This document shows positions 48,902-57,396 of a stretch of DNA of 64,000 bases, in pieces. Source of the DNA: Actinoplanes sp. SE50/110. GTDB taxonomy: Bacteria > Actinomycetota > Actinomycetes > Mycobacteriales > Micromonosporaceae. The notes beneath the pieces were generated by a model that did not search any database, was not told the DNA's origin, and was given only the letters and a program-made list of their open reading frames with translations. The position numbers and the translations under genes are program-made. Numbering within the stretch: the stretch's first letter is position 1; the number at the start of each line of letters is the position of its first letter. Location of the stretch: positions 7,496,001 through 7,560,000 of the forward strand of contig NZ_LT827010.1 of NCBI RefSeq assembly GCF_900119315.1. Direction: 5' to 3'.

Positions 48902-49630
48902 ATGACCGAGCGCGCGCAAGCCCGGATCTGGGACGGCATCGACATCCCGAAGACCATCGCCGGCACCCTGGCCGCGGTCTCCGCCGCGGTGATCGGATCC
49001 TTCCTCGGTGTGGCCGGCACCCTGGCCGGCGCGGCCCTGGTCAGCCTGATCAGTTCGGTCGGCACCGAGATCTACCGGCATTTCGTGCACCACGGCACCC
49101 GGAAGCTGCAGGCCGCGTTCGTGACCGCGCCGGCCGCCATCGGCACCCCCGAGGTGGCCGCGGCCCCGGCCGCACCGGCCGACGCGCCGGCCGGCCCGTC
49201 CCGGCGGATCCACTGGAAGCGGATCCTGCTCGTGGCCGGTGCGCTGTTCCTGCTGGCGCTGGGCACGCTGACCACGGCCGAGCTGCTGGCCGGCCGCTCC
49301 GCGGCGGATGCCACGAGCGGGCGGGACAGCGGGGCGCCGACCGTGTTCCACTGGAGCGGTAGGCACACCACCGACAAAAAGCAGGCTCCGGCACCTTCGC
49401 CCTCCACCACTGCGACCGGTTCCGATCAGACGGCCAAGCCCGCCGGGACCACCGCCCCCGCGGATTCCGGCCCCGGCCCGACCGCGACGACGAAGGCACC
49501 GCAGCCGGAGCAGACCGGCGGCACCGGGAGCACCCCGGGGTCGGACACGGCGACCGCGGGCACCGGTGATGGTGCTGGTGCCGACACTCAGCAGAATTCC
49601 GAGCAGCACTCCGACCAGCAGGGAGACTGA
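48902..49630 (+). CDS. Membrane protein with a Thr/Pro-rich tail
   Basis: A 242-residue protein: an N-terminal segment with two hydrophobic stretches separated by Gly (TIAGTLAAVSAAVIGSFLGV then AGTLAGAALVSLISSV), a polar Ala/Pro linker, a single membrane helix (RILLVAGALFLLALGTLTTA) and a long disordered Thr/Ser/Pro/Gly tail ending in a Gln/Asp-rich stretch. The tail is probably outside the membrane. No family is recognised. It sits between the MFS transporter (10 bp) and the DinB protein (4 bp), so the three are probably co-transcribed. Confidence 0.75.
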   Translation: MTERAQARIWDGIDIPKTIAGTLAAVSAAVIGSFLGVAGTLAGAALVSLISSVGTEIYRHFVHHGTRKLQAAFVTAPAAIGTPEVAAAPAAPADAPAGPSRRIHWKRILLVAGALFLLALGTLTTAELLAGRSAADATSGRDSGAPTVFHWSGRHTTDKKQAPAPSPSTTATGSDQTAKPAGTTAPADSGPGPTATTKAPQPEQTGGTGSTPGSDTATAGTGDGAGADTQQNSEQHSDQQGD

Positions 49631-49634
49631 ACCG

Positions 49635-50138
49635 ATGGACGTCACAGGCCTGCTCGACGACGCGTACGGCCGGCTGCCCGCAATGGTGGAATCCGCGGTT
49701 CAGGGCCTCACCCCGGAGCAGCTGCGCTGGGCGCCGGCGCCGGGGGCCAACCCGATCGGCTGGCTGGTCTGGCACCTGACCCGGGTCCAGGACAGCCACC
49801 TCGCCGAGCTCCTGGACACCGAGCAGGTGTACGTCGAGGGTGACTGGGCGGGGCGCTTCGGCCGCAAGCCCGACCCGTCGGACACCGGTTACGGTCACAC
49901 CGCGGCGGAGGTGGCGGCCGTGGTTCCGGAGAGCGCGGCCGCGCTCATCGAGTACTACCATGCCGTACACAAGCGGACCGTGAACTTTGTGCGAGGCCTG
50001 ACCGAAGCGGACCTGGACCGGATCGTCGACCGCAGATGGGATCCGCCGGTGACCCTGGGGGTCCGGCTGGTCAGCGTGTACGACGATGACGCCCAGCATG
50101 CCGGACAGGCGGCATATGTGCGGGGGCTGCTGTCCTGA
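49635..50138 (+). CDS. DinB-family protein (mycothiol S-transferase-like)
   Basis: A 167-residue four-helix-bundle protein. Metal ligands fit His in IGWLVWHLTRVQDSHLAEL, with a second His in DDDAQHAGQAAYVRGLL and a central AALIEYYHAVH. This is the DinB/DUF664 type, many of which are mycothiol- or bacillithiol-dependent transferases in actinobacteria. ATG 49635 is chosen to follow the upstream gene by four bases; the same frame extends upstream without family features. The substrate is unknown. Confidence 0.85.
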   Translation: MDVTGLLDDAYGRLPAMVESAVQGLTPEQLRWAPAPGANPIGWLVWHLTRVQDSHLAELLDTEQVYVEGDWAGRFGRKPDPSDTGYGHTAAEVAAVVPESAAALIEYYHAVHKRTVNFVRGLTEADLDRIVDRRWDPPVTLGVRLVSVYDDDAQHAGQAAYVRGLLS

Positions 50139-50228
50139 CGTCACGCCCGAGCTGTCGCCGTGACGTCCCGCCGGAGGTGGTGGCCGTGCGGTCACGCGGG
50201 CTCCGGCTCCGACGTTCTTGGGGGGATC

Positions 50229-51095
50229 ATGGCGGAGTATCGGGCCAGTCAGACCGCGGTGCTGGTGTGCCAGGGCAGGGCCGCGGCACACGATCGGATC
50301 GCGCCCGGCCGGTTCGCCGACCCGACCGCGTGGGAACTGCTCCGCGACGACGAGCGGACCCAGGTCGACCTGGTGCGCGAGCAGCGGTTGCCGGCCGACT
50401 GGAACGGCCGGGTCGGCTACGAGATGGTGCTGCGCTGCGCCGAGATGATGGTGCCGCGCACGGTGGCGATCGACGAGGCGGTCCGGGAACACCGTACGCC
50501 GCAGGTGGTGATCCTCGGCGCCGGGCTCGACGGCCGTGCCTGGCGGATGCCCGAGCTCGCCGAGGTGGATGTCTTCGAGGTCGACCAGCCCGCGTCCCAG
50601 CAGGACAAACGCGACCGCGCGGGGAAGCTGCCGGGGCGGGCGCCGGTGTTCGTCCCGGTCGATTTCGGCCGGGACCGCCTGGGTGACGCGCTGGCCGCCG
50701 CCGGACATCGCGCCGCCATGCCGACCACGTGGGTGTGGGAGGGCGTGGTGCCGTACCTGACGCCGGAGGAGGTGACCACCACGGTGCGGGCGATCGCCTC
50801 GCTGTCCCCGTCCGGGAGCCGCCTGATCACCAATTACCAGACTAAATCAGCATCCGCCGCCTTCGGCCGTTTCGTGGTGCAGGGGATGGCCCGGCTCACC
50901 GGCCGCGCCAACCCGTGGGCCGCCGAACCGTGGCGGTCGACGTGGCGCCCGGAAAGCATGTCGCAGCTGCTCACCCGGCACGGATTCACCGTCGTCCGGG
51001 ACAACCACCTGCTCGACCTGGCCGCCGGCATGATGGCCGCCACACCGGACACGATCTCCTTCCGCACCAGCCGGGTCACGGTCGCCGACATCTGA
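50229..51095 (+). CDS. SAM-dependent methyltransferase, Ppm1/LCMT-like
   Basis: A 288-residue methyltransferase of the Ppm1/LCMT/TcmP family common in actinobacteria. It has an N-terminal SQTAVLVCQGRAAAHDRIAP, the SAM site QVVILGAGLDGRAWRMPELA, VDVFEVDQPASQQDKR, and WVWEGVVPYLTPEEVTTTVR. The substrate is unknown, possibly a carboxylate or small metabolite. The ATG at 50229 follows GGGGGGAT. It is 90 bp downstream of the DinB gene and followed by a repeat-filled gap. Confidence 0.9.
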   Translation: MAEYRASQTAVLVCQGRAAAHDRIAPGRFADPTAWELLRDDERTQVDLVREQRLPADWNGRVGYEMVLRCAEMMVPRTVAIDEAVREHRTPQVVILGAGLDGRAWRMPELAEVDVFEVDQPASQQDKRDRAGKLPGRAPVFVPVDFGRDRLGDALAAAGHRAAMPTTWVWEGVVPYLTPEEVTTTVRAIASLSPSGSRLITNYQTKSASAAFGRFVVQGMARLTGRANPWAAEPWRSTWRPESMSQLLTRHGFTVVRDNHLLDLAAGMMAATPDTISFRTSRVTVADI

Positions 51096-51119
51096 CCCCG
51101 CCCGACCCCACCTCCAGCC

Positions 51120-51300
51120 GCCACCCCGCGCGCGGCCTCGGTCACCTTGCCGCGCGCGGTTTCTCGGCCGCCGCGCCCCGCACGATTCTCAGCTCCCGCG
51201 CGACCTCGGTCACCGCGCCCCGTGGGATTCTCAGCTCCCGCGACTTCGGCCACCGCGCCCCGTGCGGGCTCGGCTCCCGTGCGGTCCTCGGCCGGCTTGG
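51120..51300. repeat. About 42-bp degenerate tandem repeat
   Basis: The gap between the methyltransferase and SRPBCC genes is made of diverged copies of a CTCGGTCACC...CCGCGCCCCGTG...GATTCTCAGCTCCCGCG unit. GATTCTC starts at 51184 and 51226 (period 42), and decayed copies lie on both sides. It is intergenic and near the 3' ends of two convergent genes. Confidence 0.65.
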
Positions 51301-51313
51301 CCCCAGGTCGGGC

Positions 51314-51715
51314 CTACGCTGCTTCCAGGACCGCTTTCATCTCCACGATGCCGCGTTCGACGCGGGCACGGACCGCTCCGGCCAGCGCGTCCGGCAGCAG
51401 ATCGGTCGTCCAGACGATCCTGGCCTGGTCCTCCACCTCGAAAACCTGAAAAGCGGCCTGGTGGTACGTCAACGGCAATCCCTGCCCCTCGACCACCGCA
51501 TAGGCGAACCGGCGCAGCTCATGATCGATCGCGATGAGCAGCTCGCGGATCCGCGCCCCGTTCGGCATCGTCAGGGTCCGGAAGCCCCCGTCGATCTCGG
51601 CGGCCACCACGCGCCCCGGCAGGAGCCGCTCGTGCACCGCCCCCACGTCGGCGATCGCCTCCCACACGCGCGCCGCCGGAAGGTCGACAATCGTCTCCAC
51701 CGCAACCGTGGCCAA
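51314..51715 (-). CDS. SRPBCC (START-like) family protein
   Basis: A 133-residue helix-grip protein of the polyketide cyclase/SRPBCC type, which binds lipids or polycyclic ligands in a hydrophobic cavity. VETIVDLPAARVWEAIADVG, FRTLTMPNGARIRELLIAID, and YHQAAFQVFEVEDQARIVWT are typical. It starts with a TTG at 51715, six bases after GGGAG. The broken open frame just upstream ends three bases earlier, so the two were once probably coupled. Ligand unknown. Confidence 0.82.
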   Translation of the reverse strand: MATVAVETIVDLPAARVWEAIADVGAVHERLLPGRVVAAEIDGGFRTLTMPNGARIRELLIAIDHELRRFAYAVVEGQGLPLTYHQAAFQVFEVEDQARIVWTTDLLPDALAGAVRARVERGIVEMKAVLEAA

Positions 51716-51718
51716 TCT

Positions 51719-52029
51719 CTACTCCCGGGTGAGGGCGCCGAGCATCTCGCCGGCGTCGGCAGGCTGCCACGGCTCCTCCGGGTGACCGGTAACGGTCAGC
51801 GCCACCGAGCCCGCGGCCGGCCGGGCACATACCCGGCCAGCGTATCGGCCTCGGTCACCGCGACCAGTACCCGCTGCCCCGTCGCATCGACCGACTCCAC
51901 GCCGATCCGTACTCCCCGACCCGCCCACGGCGACGGCAACGGCGGCGAGGGCAAGGCAACGGCAACGGCAGGCAACGGGCGTAAAGAGGCGACGCTGACT
52001 GTCGTCAGAGAAAGTGACGAATCAAGCAC
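51719..52029 (-). pseudogene. Possible frameshifted gene upstream of the SRPBCC gene
   Basis: One frame from 52029 encodes a low-complexity N-terminus and then VRIGVESVDATGQRVLVAVT and EADTLAGYVPGR before a quick stop. The next frame continues smoothly as AAGSVALTVTGHPEEPWQPA then DAGEMLGALTRE, with a TAG at 51719 placed three bases from the SRPBCC start. A single-base indel near 51825, in a GGCCGGCCGGGC run, would join them. No family is recognised. It may be a pseudogene, a sequencing error or chance. Confidence 0.35.
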
Positions 52030-52092
52030 CGCGGGGAGCCGCCCACCGCCGGCCCCGATACTGGGGACCGGCGACAGGCGCCTCCCGCCGAT

Positions 52093-53562
52093 CTACGCCG
52101 ACGCCGGCTCGCTCAGCGGCAGGCGCACCAGGAACCTGGTGTCGCCCGGCGCGGACTGCAGGGACAGGTCGCCGCCGTGGCCGTTGACCACGATCCGGTA
52201 GGAGATGTCCAGGCCCAGCCCGGTCCCCTCACCGACCGGTTTGGTGGTGAAGAACGGCTCGAAGACCCGTTTCTTGATCTCGTCGGGAATGCCCGGTCCG
52301 GTGTCGCCGACCGCGACGACGACCCGGTCGTCCTCCCGGTAGGTGCGGATGGTGAGGGTGCCCGCCCCGGACATCGCCTGTACCGCGTTGTCGATCAGGT
52401 TGGTCCACACCTGGTTGAGCTCAGCCGGGTGGACCGGCACCTGCGGCAGCGTCCGGTCGTAGTCTTTCACCACCCGGACCCCGTTGCCGATCTTGTGGGC
52501 GAGCATCACCAGGGTGCTGTCGATCCCGGTGTGCACGTCGATCCACTGGTGCGCCGAGCGGTCCACGTGCGAATACTGCTTGGCCGCGTTGACCAGTGAG
52601 GACACCCGGCCGGTGGCGTCCTCGATGTCGCTCATCAGCTGCTCGGTCTCCAACGCGTACCCGATCCAGTGGATCGCCTGGTCGAGCAGCTCGGGTGACT
52701 CGAGCCGGGCCAGGATCTCGGTGAGGCACTCGGCGTCGATGCCACCCTGCGCGAAGACCGGCGCGACGTCCCAGCCGCTGGTCACGCCGTGTTCGTCCAT
52801 CCAGTCGCCGAGCTCGTCCTCCAGGTCGGCGATCTGCATGGCGGTGCGCACGGGCGCCTTCGCGGCCCGCTCGATCACCTCCTCCTGGAGCTCCAGCAGC
52901 GCGGTCAGCCGGTCGGGCGCGACCTTGCCCTTGGCCAGTTTGCCGAGTTTCATCCGCATCGCCGCGACCCGTTCACGGAGCGCTCCGGTGGCCCGGGCGG
53001 CGGCCGCGGCCGGATTGTTCAGCTCGTGCATGAGGCCGGCCGAGAGCGCACCGAGCGCCTGCAGCCGCTGCCGCTCGCCGATCGCCGCCTGTGAGCTGCG
53101 CATCCCCAGCGCCAGGCCTTCCAGCAGGTGGATCGCCATCGGGAACCAGTCGCGCATGAGCCGGCCGAAGTCTCCGGCGGAGAGCACGAAGAACTCGGCG
53201 TCGGAAAGCGCCCGCATCGACGCCATGTACCGCTGGGGCACGCCGTCGTCGCGCAGGTACGCGTTGGTGGCGCCCATGTACACGCCGCGCTGCTCGGTGC
53301 GGCTGGTCTGCACATCGTCCTGCCCGACCCGGCGGGTCAGTGCGATCGTTCCGCTGAGCAGCACGAAGAACTGGTCGGCCGGATCACCCTCGCGCAGCAC
53401 CAGGCCGCCGCCGGCGACCCGCATGGTGCAGCCGTGCTCGGCGATCCAGGCGAGTTGCTCGTCGGTCAGCTTCTCGAACAGGAACAGCGATTTCAGCTCG
53501 GCCGGGGTGAGCCGCCCCGGTTCGCAGGGCTGGAGCTGGATCTCGTCCGCTTCGATGGTCAT
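52093..53562 (-). CDS. Histidine kinase with cyclic-nucleotide-binding sensor domain
   Basis: A 489-residue cytoplasmic kinase. Residues about 22-150 are a cNMP-binding/CRP-like barrel (FEKLTDEQLAWIAEHGCTMR, GGGLVLREGDPADQFFVLLS). The HisKA site is H179 in ALSAGLMHELNNPAAAAARA. A long coiled segment follows, then HATPase_c with NQVWTNLIDNAVQ, VGDTGPGIPDEIKKRVFEPF and GTGLGLDIS. No membrane helices. It lies two bases downstream of the receiver-flavoprotein gene, whose Asp is the obvious phosphate acceptor. Whether it binds cAMP or another ligand is unknown. Confidence 0.92.
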   Translation of the reverse strand: MTIEADEIQLQPCEPGRLTPAELKSLFLFEKLTDEQLAWIAEHGCTMRVAGGGLVLREGDPADQFFVLLSGTIALTRRVGQDDVQTSRTEQRGVYMGATNAYLRDDGVPQRYMASMRALSDAEFFVLSAGDFGRLMRDWFPMAIHLLEGLALGMRSSQAAIGERQRLQALGALSAGLMHELNNPAAAAARATGALRERVAAMRMKLGKLAKGKVAPDRLTALLELQEEVIERAAKAPVRTAMQIADLEDELGDWMDEHGVTSGWDVAPVFAQGGIDAECLTEILARLESPELLDQAIHWIGYALETEQLMSDIEDATGRVSSLVNAAKQYSHVDRSAHQWIDVHTGIDSTLVMLAHKIGNGVRVVKDYDRTLPQVPVHPAELNQVWTNLIDNAVQAMSGAGTLTIRTYREDDRVVVAVGDTGPGIPDEIKKRVFEPFFTTKPVGEGTGLGLDISYRIVVNGHGGDLSLQSAPGDTRFLVRLPLSEPASA

Positions 53563-53564
53563 GG

Positions 53565-55223
53565 CTACTGCGCCTCCAGGTAACGATGGACCAGCGCGAC
53601 GGCCATCGCGCCCTCACCGACCGCCGAGGCCACCCGTTTGATCGAGTTGGCCCGGACGTCGCCGGCGGCGAAGATGCCGGGAACACTGCTCTCCAGATAG
53701 AACGGATCGCGGTCGCGATCCCATCCCCGCGGACGCGTGCCGTTCGCCAGCAGATCCGAGCCGGTGCGCACGAAGCCTTTCCCGTCGCGTTCCACCGCGT
53801 CGCCGAGCCAGTCGGTGCGGGGCTCCGCCCCGATGAAGACGAACAGGTAGCCGCACTCGACGGTGGCTTTCGTCCCGCCCTTGCTGTCGCAGATGGTGAT
53901 CGCCTGCAGGTGCCCGTCGCCCTGCGCGCCGATCACCTCGCACCTGGTCCGCACCTCGATGTTGGACACCTGGGCCAGCTGCTGGATGAGGTAATACGAC
54001 ATCGACGATTCGAGGGAGTCACCGCGGACCAGCAGGGTGACCTTGCGCGCGTATCTCGCGAAGAAGAGCGCCGCCTGGCCGGCCGAATTGGCTCCGCCGA
54101 CGATGTAGACCTCGCTGCCCGCGCAGGCCGGCCCCTCGGTGGCGGCCGAGCCGTAGAAGACACCGGAGCCGGTCAGCCCGGCCACGCCCTCGGCGACCAG
54201 CGGACGGTAGGAGACACCGGTGGCCAGCAGGATCGCGTGTGCCGACACCTCGCCACCGTCGGCGAAGGTCAGCGTGCGGGCCGAGCCGTCGGTGCGCAAC
54301 CCCACCACCTCGCGGGTGTTGAGCGTCTCGGCGGCGAACTTGTCGGCCTGCCGCCGGGCCCGGTCGGTCAGTTGCGCGCCGGAGATCCCGTCCGGGAAGC
54401 CGAGGTAATTCTCGATCCGGGAGCTCTGGCCGGCCTGGCCGCCGACCGCCTGCCGCTCGATCAGCAGGGTCTTGAGGCCCTCCGACCCGCCGTAGACGGC
54501 GGCGCCCAGTCCGGCCGGCCCGCCGCCCACGATGATCAGGTCGTAGAAGTCGCGGCCCGGGTTGGTGGACAGGCCGGCCGCCTCGGCCACCTGCTGCACG
54601 CTCGGCCGGGGCAGGGCCCGCCCGTCGGCGGTCACCACCAGCGGGATCGACTCGGGGCCGGCGTCCGCGGCCTCCATCAGGCGGCGGCCCTCCGGCTCGT
54701 CGGCGCCGAAGTATTTGTACGGCACCAGGTTGCGGGCCAGGAAGTCGCGGATCTGGAAGGACGGCTCGCTCCACCGGTGCCCGACCAGCCGGATGTCCGG
54801 CATCTCCTGGTCGCCGGTGGCCTGCCAGGCGTCGAGCAGCGCGTCGAGGACCGGATAGAGCTTCTCCTCCGGCGGGTCCCACGGCTTGAGCAGGTAGTGG
54901 TCGACGTCGACCAGGTTGATCGCCTGGATCGCGGCGTCGGTGTCCGCGTACGCCGTGAGCAGGGCACGGCGCGCGTGCGGGAACAGGTCCATCGCCTGCT
55001 CCAGGAACTCGATGCCGTTCATCTGCGGCATCCGGTAGTCGGCGAGCATGACGGCGACCCGACCGCCGCGCAGTTTCAGCTCTTTCAGCACGTCGAGCGC
55101 CTCGGTGGCCGACCCGGCCCGGATCACCCGATACCGGTCGCCGTAGCGTCGGCGCAGGTCGCGGGCGATGGCTCGGGAGACCGAGGGGTCGTCGTCGACG
55201 GTCAGAATCGCGGCTTGGCCCAT
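53565..55223 (-). CDS. Response-regulator receiver fused to thioredoxin-reductase-like flavoprotein
   Basis: A 552-residue fusion. Residues 5-120 are a CheY-like receiver: D10-D12 in LTVDDDPSVSR, phospho-acceptor D62 in MLADYRMPQMNG, T90, K113 in YLLKPWD. Residues about 140-215 are a thioredoxin-fold spacer without CXXC. Residues 226-552 are a TrxR-type FAD/NADPH domain: LIIVGGGPAGLGAAVYGGSE, IVGGANSAGQAALFFARYAR, GIFAAGDVRANSIKRVASAV. The redox CXXC of TrxR is absent (GSAATEGPACAG in that place), so it cannot reduce thioredoxin in the usual way. It sits between NAD kinase-GNAT and the histidine kinase. Confidence 0.92.
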   Translation of the reverse strand: MGQAAILTVDDDPSVSRAIARDLRRRYGDRYRVIRAGSATEALDVLKELKLRGGRVAVMLADYRMPQMNGIEFLEQAMDLFPHARRALLTAYADTDAAIQAINLVDVDHYLLKPWDPPEEKLYPVLDALLDAWQATGDQEMPDIRLVGHRWSEPSFQIRDFLARNLVPYKYFGADEPEGRRLMEAADAGPESIPLVVTADGRALPRPSVQQVAEAAGLSTNPGRDFYDLIIVGGGPAGLGAAVYGGSEGLKTLLIERQAVGGQAGQSSRIENYLGFPDGISGAQLTDRARRQADKFAAETLNTREVVGLRTDGSARTLTFADGGEVSAHAILLATGVSYRPLVAEGVAGLTGSGVFYGSAATEGPACAGSEVYIVGGANSAGQAALFFARYARKVTLLVRGDSLESSMSYYLIQQLAQVSNIEVRTRCEVIGAQGDGHLQAITICDSKGGTKATVECGYLFVFIGAEPRTDWLGDAVERDGKGFVRTGSDLLANGTRPRGWDRDRDPFYLESSVPGIFAAGDVRANSIKRVASAVGEGAMAVALVHRYLEAQ

Positions 55224-55236
55224 TGTCTGATCTTCC

Positions 55237-56385
55237 TCAGCTCAGCTCGGTCAACTCAGGGTGACGTTCGACGTATCCGGCCACGAACGGGCAGGTGGCG
55301 GTGACCGGCACGGACCGGGACCGGGCGTCGGCGAGCGCCGCCGAGGCCAGCCGGCCGGCCAGCCCGCGACCGGAGAAGGCCTGGTCGACCTCGGTGTGCA
55401 GCAGCTCGACGCGGTCGCCGTGGCGGCGGTAGTGCAGCATGCCGGCCACCTCGCCGCCGACGAGCACCTCATACCGCTGGCGCTCGAAGCTGTCGACCAC
55501 CACCGCGTCACCGGTGTCCCAGTCGCCGGCCTGGGCGCTGCCCTCGACCCGGAGCTTGCGGCGCGCCCGCTCGTAGAACGAGGTCTCGCCGAACCGGATC
55601 ACCTGCGCGGCGCCCGGCACGGGTTCGATCTCCACGGCGGCGCCGGGCTCGGCGTACCCCTCGATGATCCCGTCGACCTCGATCGCCAGCCGGCCGCTGG
55701 TGGGCAGCACGTCGAGGCTGAGGTGTTCGGAGGTGTCCAGGACCAGCGAGCGGTTGAACGACGAGTGTGCGGCGGCGGCGCTGACGATCAGGCCCTCGAC
55801 GTTCGGTGAGACGATCGGGCCGCCGGCCGAGAAGCTGTACGCCGTCGAGCCGGTCGGGGTGGAGACCAGCACCGCGTCGGCCGCGTAGTTGACGAACCGC
55901 TTGCCCTCGACCCGGATGCCGACCGCGGCCAACCCGTGCCCGGGCACCCGGACCAGGGCGATGTCGTTGAACGCGGTGACCCGCCGCCCGTCGGGCAGCA
56001 CGGTGCGCACCGCGGTGCGGCTCTCCACCCGGAACGAGTGGTCGTCGATCGAGGAGAGCGCGTCCTTGAGGTCGGGCAGGTCGACCTCGGCGAGGAACCC
56101 GAGCCGTCCCACGTTCACCCCGAGCACCGGCGTCTTGCGGCCCTCGACCAGACGCATGCTGCGCAGCATGGTGCCGTCGCCGCCGAGGCTGACGAGCAGG
56201 CCGGCCCGCTCGACCATCTCCTCGGCGGAGACCGCGACCGCGCTGCAGTCGATCCGGTTGATCTCGTCGGGCAGGCCGAGCACGGTCACCCCGCGGGCGG
56301 CTGCCCAGCTCACGATGGTGTCGACCGCCGACCCGCAGTCCCGGCGCGGGTGCAGCACCAGGCCGACCACCTTGACCATGCCCAT
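55237..56385 (-). CDS. nadK: NAD kinase fused to a YjdJ-like GNAT domain
   Basis: A 382-residue fusion. Residues about 5-280 are a complete NAD kinase: LVSLGGDGTMLRSMRLV (G68-G71), GVNVGRLGFLAEV, FNDIALVRV, and NYAADAVLVSTPTGSTAYSF with SAGGPIVSPN. It should make NADP from NAD and ATP. Residues about 296-380 are a short GNAT of the COG2388/YjdJ type: YEVLVGGEVAGMLHYRRHGD, LLHTEVDQAFSGRGLAGRLA, CPFVAGYVERHPEL. The join (residues 280-296, Gly/Asp-rich) is in frame with no internal start. ATG 56385 follows GAGGGG. It leads the operon with the receiver-flavoprotein (13 bp) and kinase. Confidence 0.93.
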   Translation of the reverse strand: MGMVKVVGLVLHPRRDCGSAVDTIVSWAAARGVTVLGLPDEINRIDCSAVAVSAEEMVERAGLLVSLGGDGTMLRSMRLVEGRKTPVLGVNVGRLGFLAEVDLPDLKDALSSIDDHSFRVESRTAVRTVLPDGRRVTAFNDIALVRVPGHGLAAVGIRVEGKRFVNYAADAVLVSTPTGSTAYSFSAGGPIVSPNVEGLIVSAAAAHSSFNRSLVLDTSEHLSLDVLPTSGRLAIEVDGIIEGYAEPGAAVEIEPVPGAAQVIRFGETSFYERARRKLRVEGSAQAGDWDTGDAVVVDSFERQRYEVLVGGEVAGMLHYRRHGDRVELLHTEVDQAFSGRGLAGRLASAALADARSRSVPVTATCPFVAGYVERHPELTELS

Positions 56386-56574
56386 TCGTGGTCCCCTCTC
56401 CGCGGTTTCCGGTGACAGCCTTCCACGCCGGCAGCAAGATCGGCGACCGTCCGCACCGTGGCGCGGAGCACGGAGAAATCCGGTCGGCGAAGCAACCCGC
56501 GAAGCGGGCCGCTACGCCGGGCGTGGCGTGGGACGGGGCGGCAGGCGACCGGCCCATGATGTTGAATGCCGGAC

Positions 56575-57384
56575 ATGACGCAGTGGCAGGCGGTGGTCAC
56601 CGATCTGGACGGCACGGTCGTCCCCGCGGGCGGCGACCTGGTCAGCGCGGCCACCCTGAACGCGGCCGCCCAGCTGCGCCATCGCGGCATCCCGCTGCTG
56701 GCCGCCACCGCCCGCACCCGCAACGGGGTGACCCGGCTCGGTGCGTTCGCCGGGCACCTGACCGTCGCGGTCTGCCACGGCGGCGCGCTCGGCTGGACCC
56801 CGGAGGACGGCGGCCGCACCCTGTGGCAGCGCACCCTGCCCGCACCGGAGCTGCGTGACCTGGCCGACTTCAGCCGCACGCTGCCGGGCGCGGCGCTCAG
56901 CGTGTTCGGCGTGGCCTCCTGGGACCTCACGCCGGAATACCTGGCGCTGCGCGGCAGCCCGCCACCCGAGCCGTGGCGGTCCGTGCCGCTCACCGACATC
57001 ACCGACCAGCCGGCGTACGCAGCGGCGATCCGGCACGCCTCGCTCAGCTCGGACGAGCTGGTCGCCCGGCTCACCGAGGCCGGGTTCGCCGAGCGGGCCA
57101 CGCTGACCTACGCGGCGCCGCACCTGGTCGAGATCGGTCCGCCGGGCGTCGACAAGGCGGCCGGGGTGGCCCGCGCCCTGGACTGGCTGGGGATCGCGCC
57201 CGAGCACACCGTCGCCTTCGGCGACATGCCCAACGACCTGAGCATGCTGGCCCTGGCCGGGCACTCGGTGGCGATCGGCGCGGCCCACCCGGCCGTGCTC
57301 GCCGCGGCCACCGCCCGGGCGCCCGGCGTCGACGACGACGGCTTCGCGGCCCACCTCGCCGAGCTGGGTCTGATCAGCGCCTGA
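56575..57384 (+). CDS. HAD-superfamily phosphatase (Cof type)
   Basis: A 269-residue HAD hydrolase of the IIB/Cof class. Motif I is VVTDLDGTVV (nucleophile and acid Asp), motif II lies in LLAATARTRNGV, the Lys is in GPPGVDKAAGVARAL, and motif IV is VAFGDMPNDLSMLALAGHSV. It should dephosphorylate a sugar phosphate or similar small metabolite. ATG 56575 puts motif I at the usual distance; ATG 56566 adds three residues. It is divergent from the NAD kinase fusion by 189 bp. Confidence 0.9.
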   Translation: MTQWQAVVTDLDGTVVPAGGDLVSAATLNAAAQLRHRGIPLLAATARTRNGVTRLGAFAGHLTVAVCHGGALGWTPEDGGRTLWQRTLPAPELRDLADFSRTLPGAALSVFGVASWDLTPEYLALRGSPPPEPWRSVPLTDITDQPAYAAAIRHASLSSDELVARLTEAGFAERATLTYAAPHLVEIGPPGVDKAAGVARALDWLGIAPEHTVAFGDMPNDLSMLALAGHSVAIGAAHPAVLAAATARAPGVDDDGFAAHLAELGLISA

Positions 57385-57396
57385 ACGCCGAGCGGT

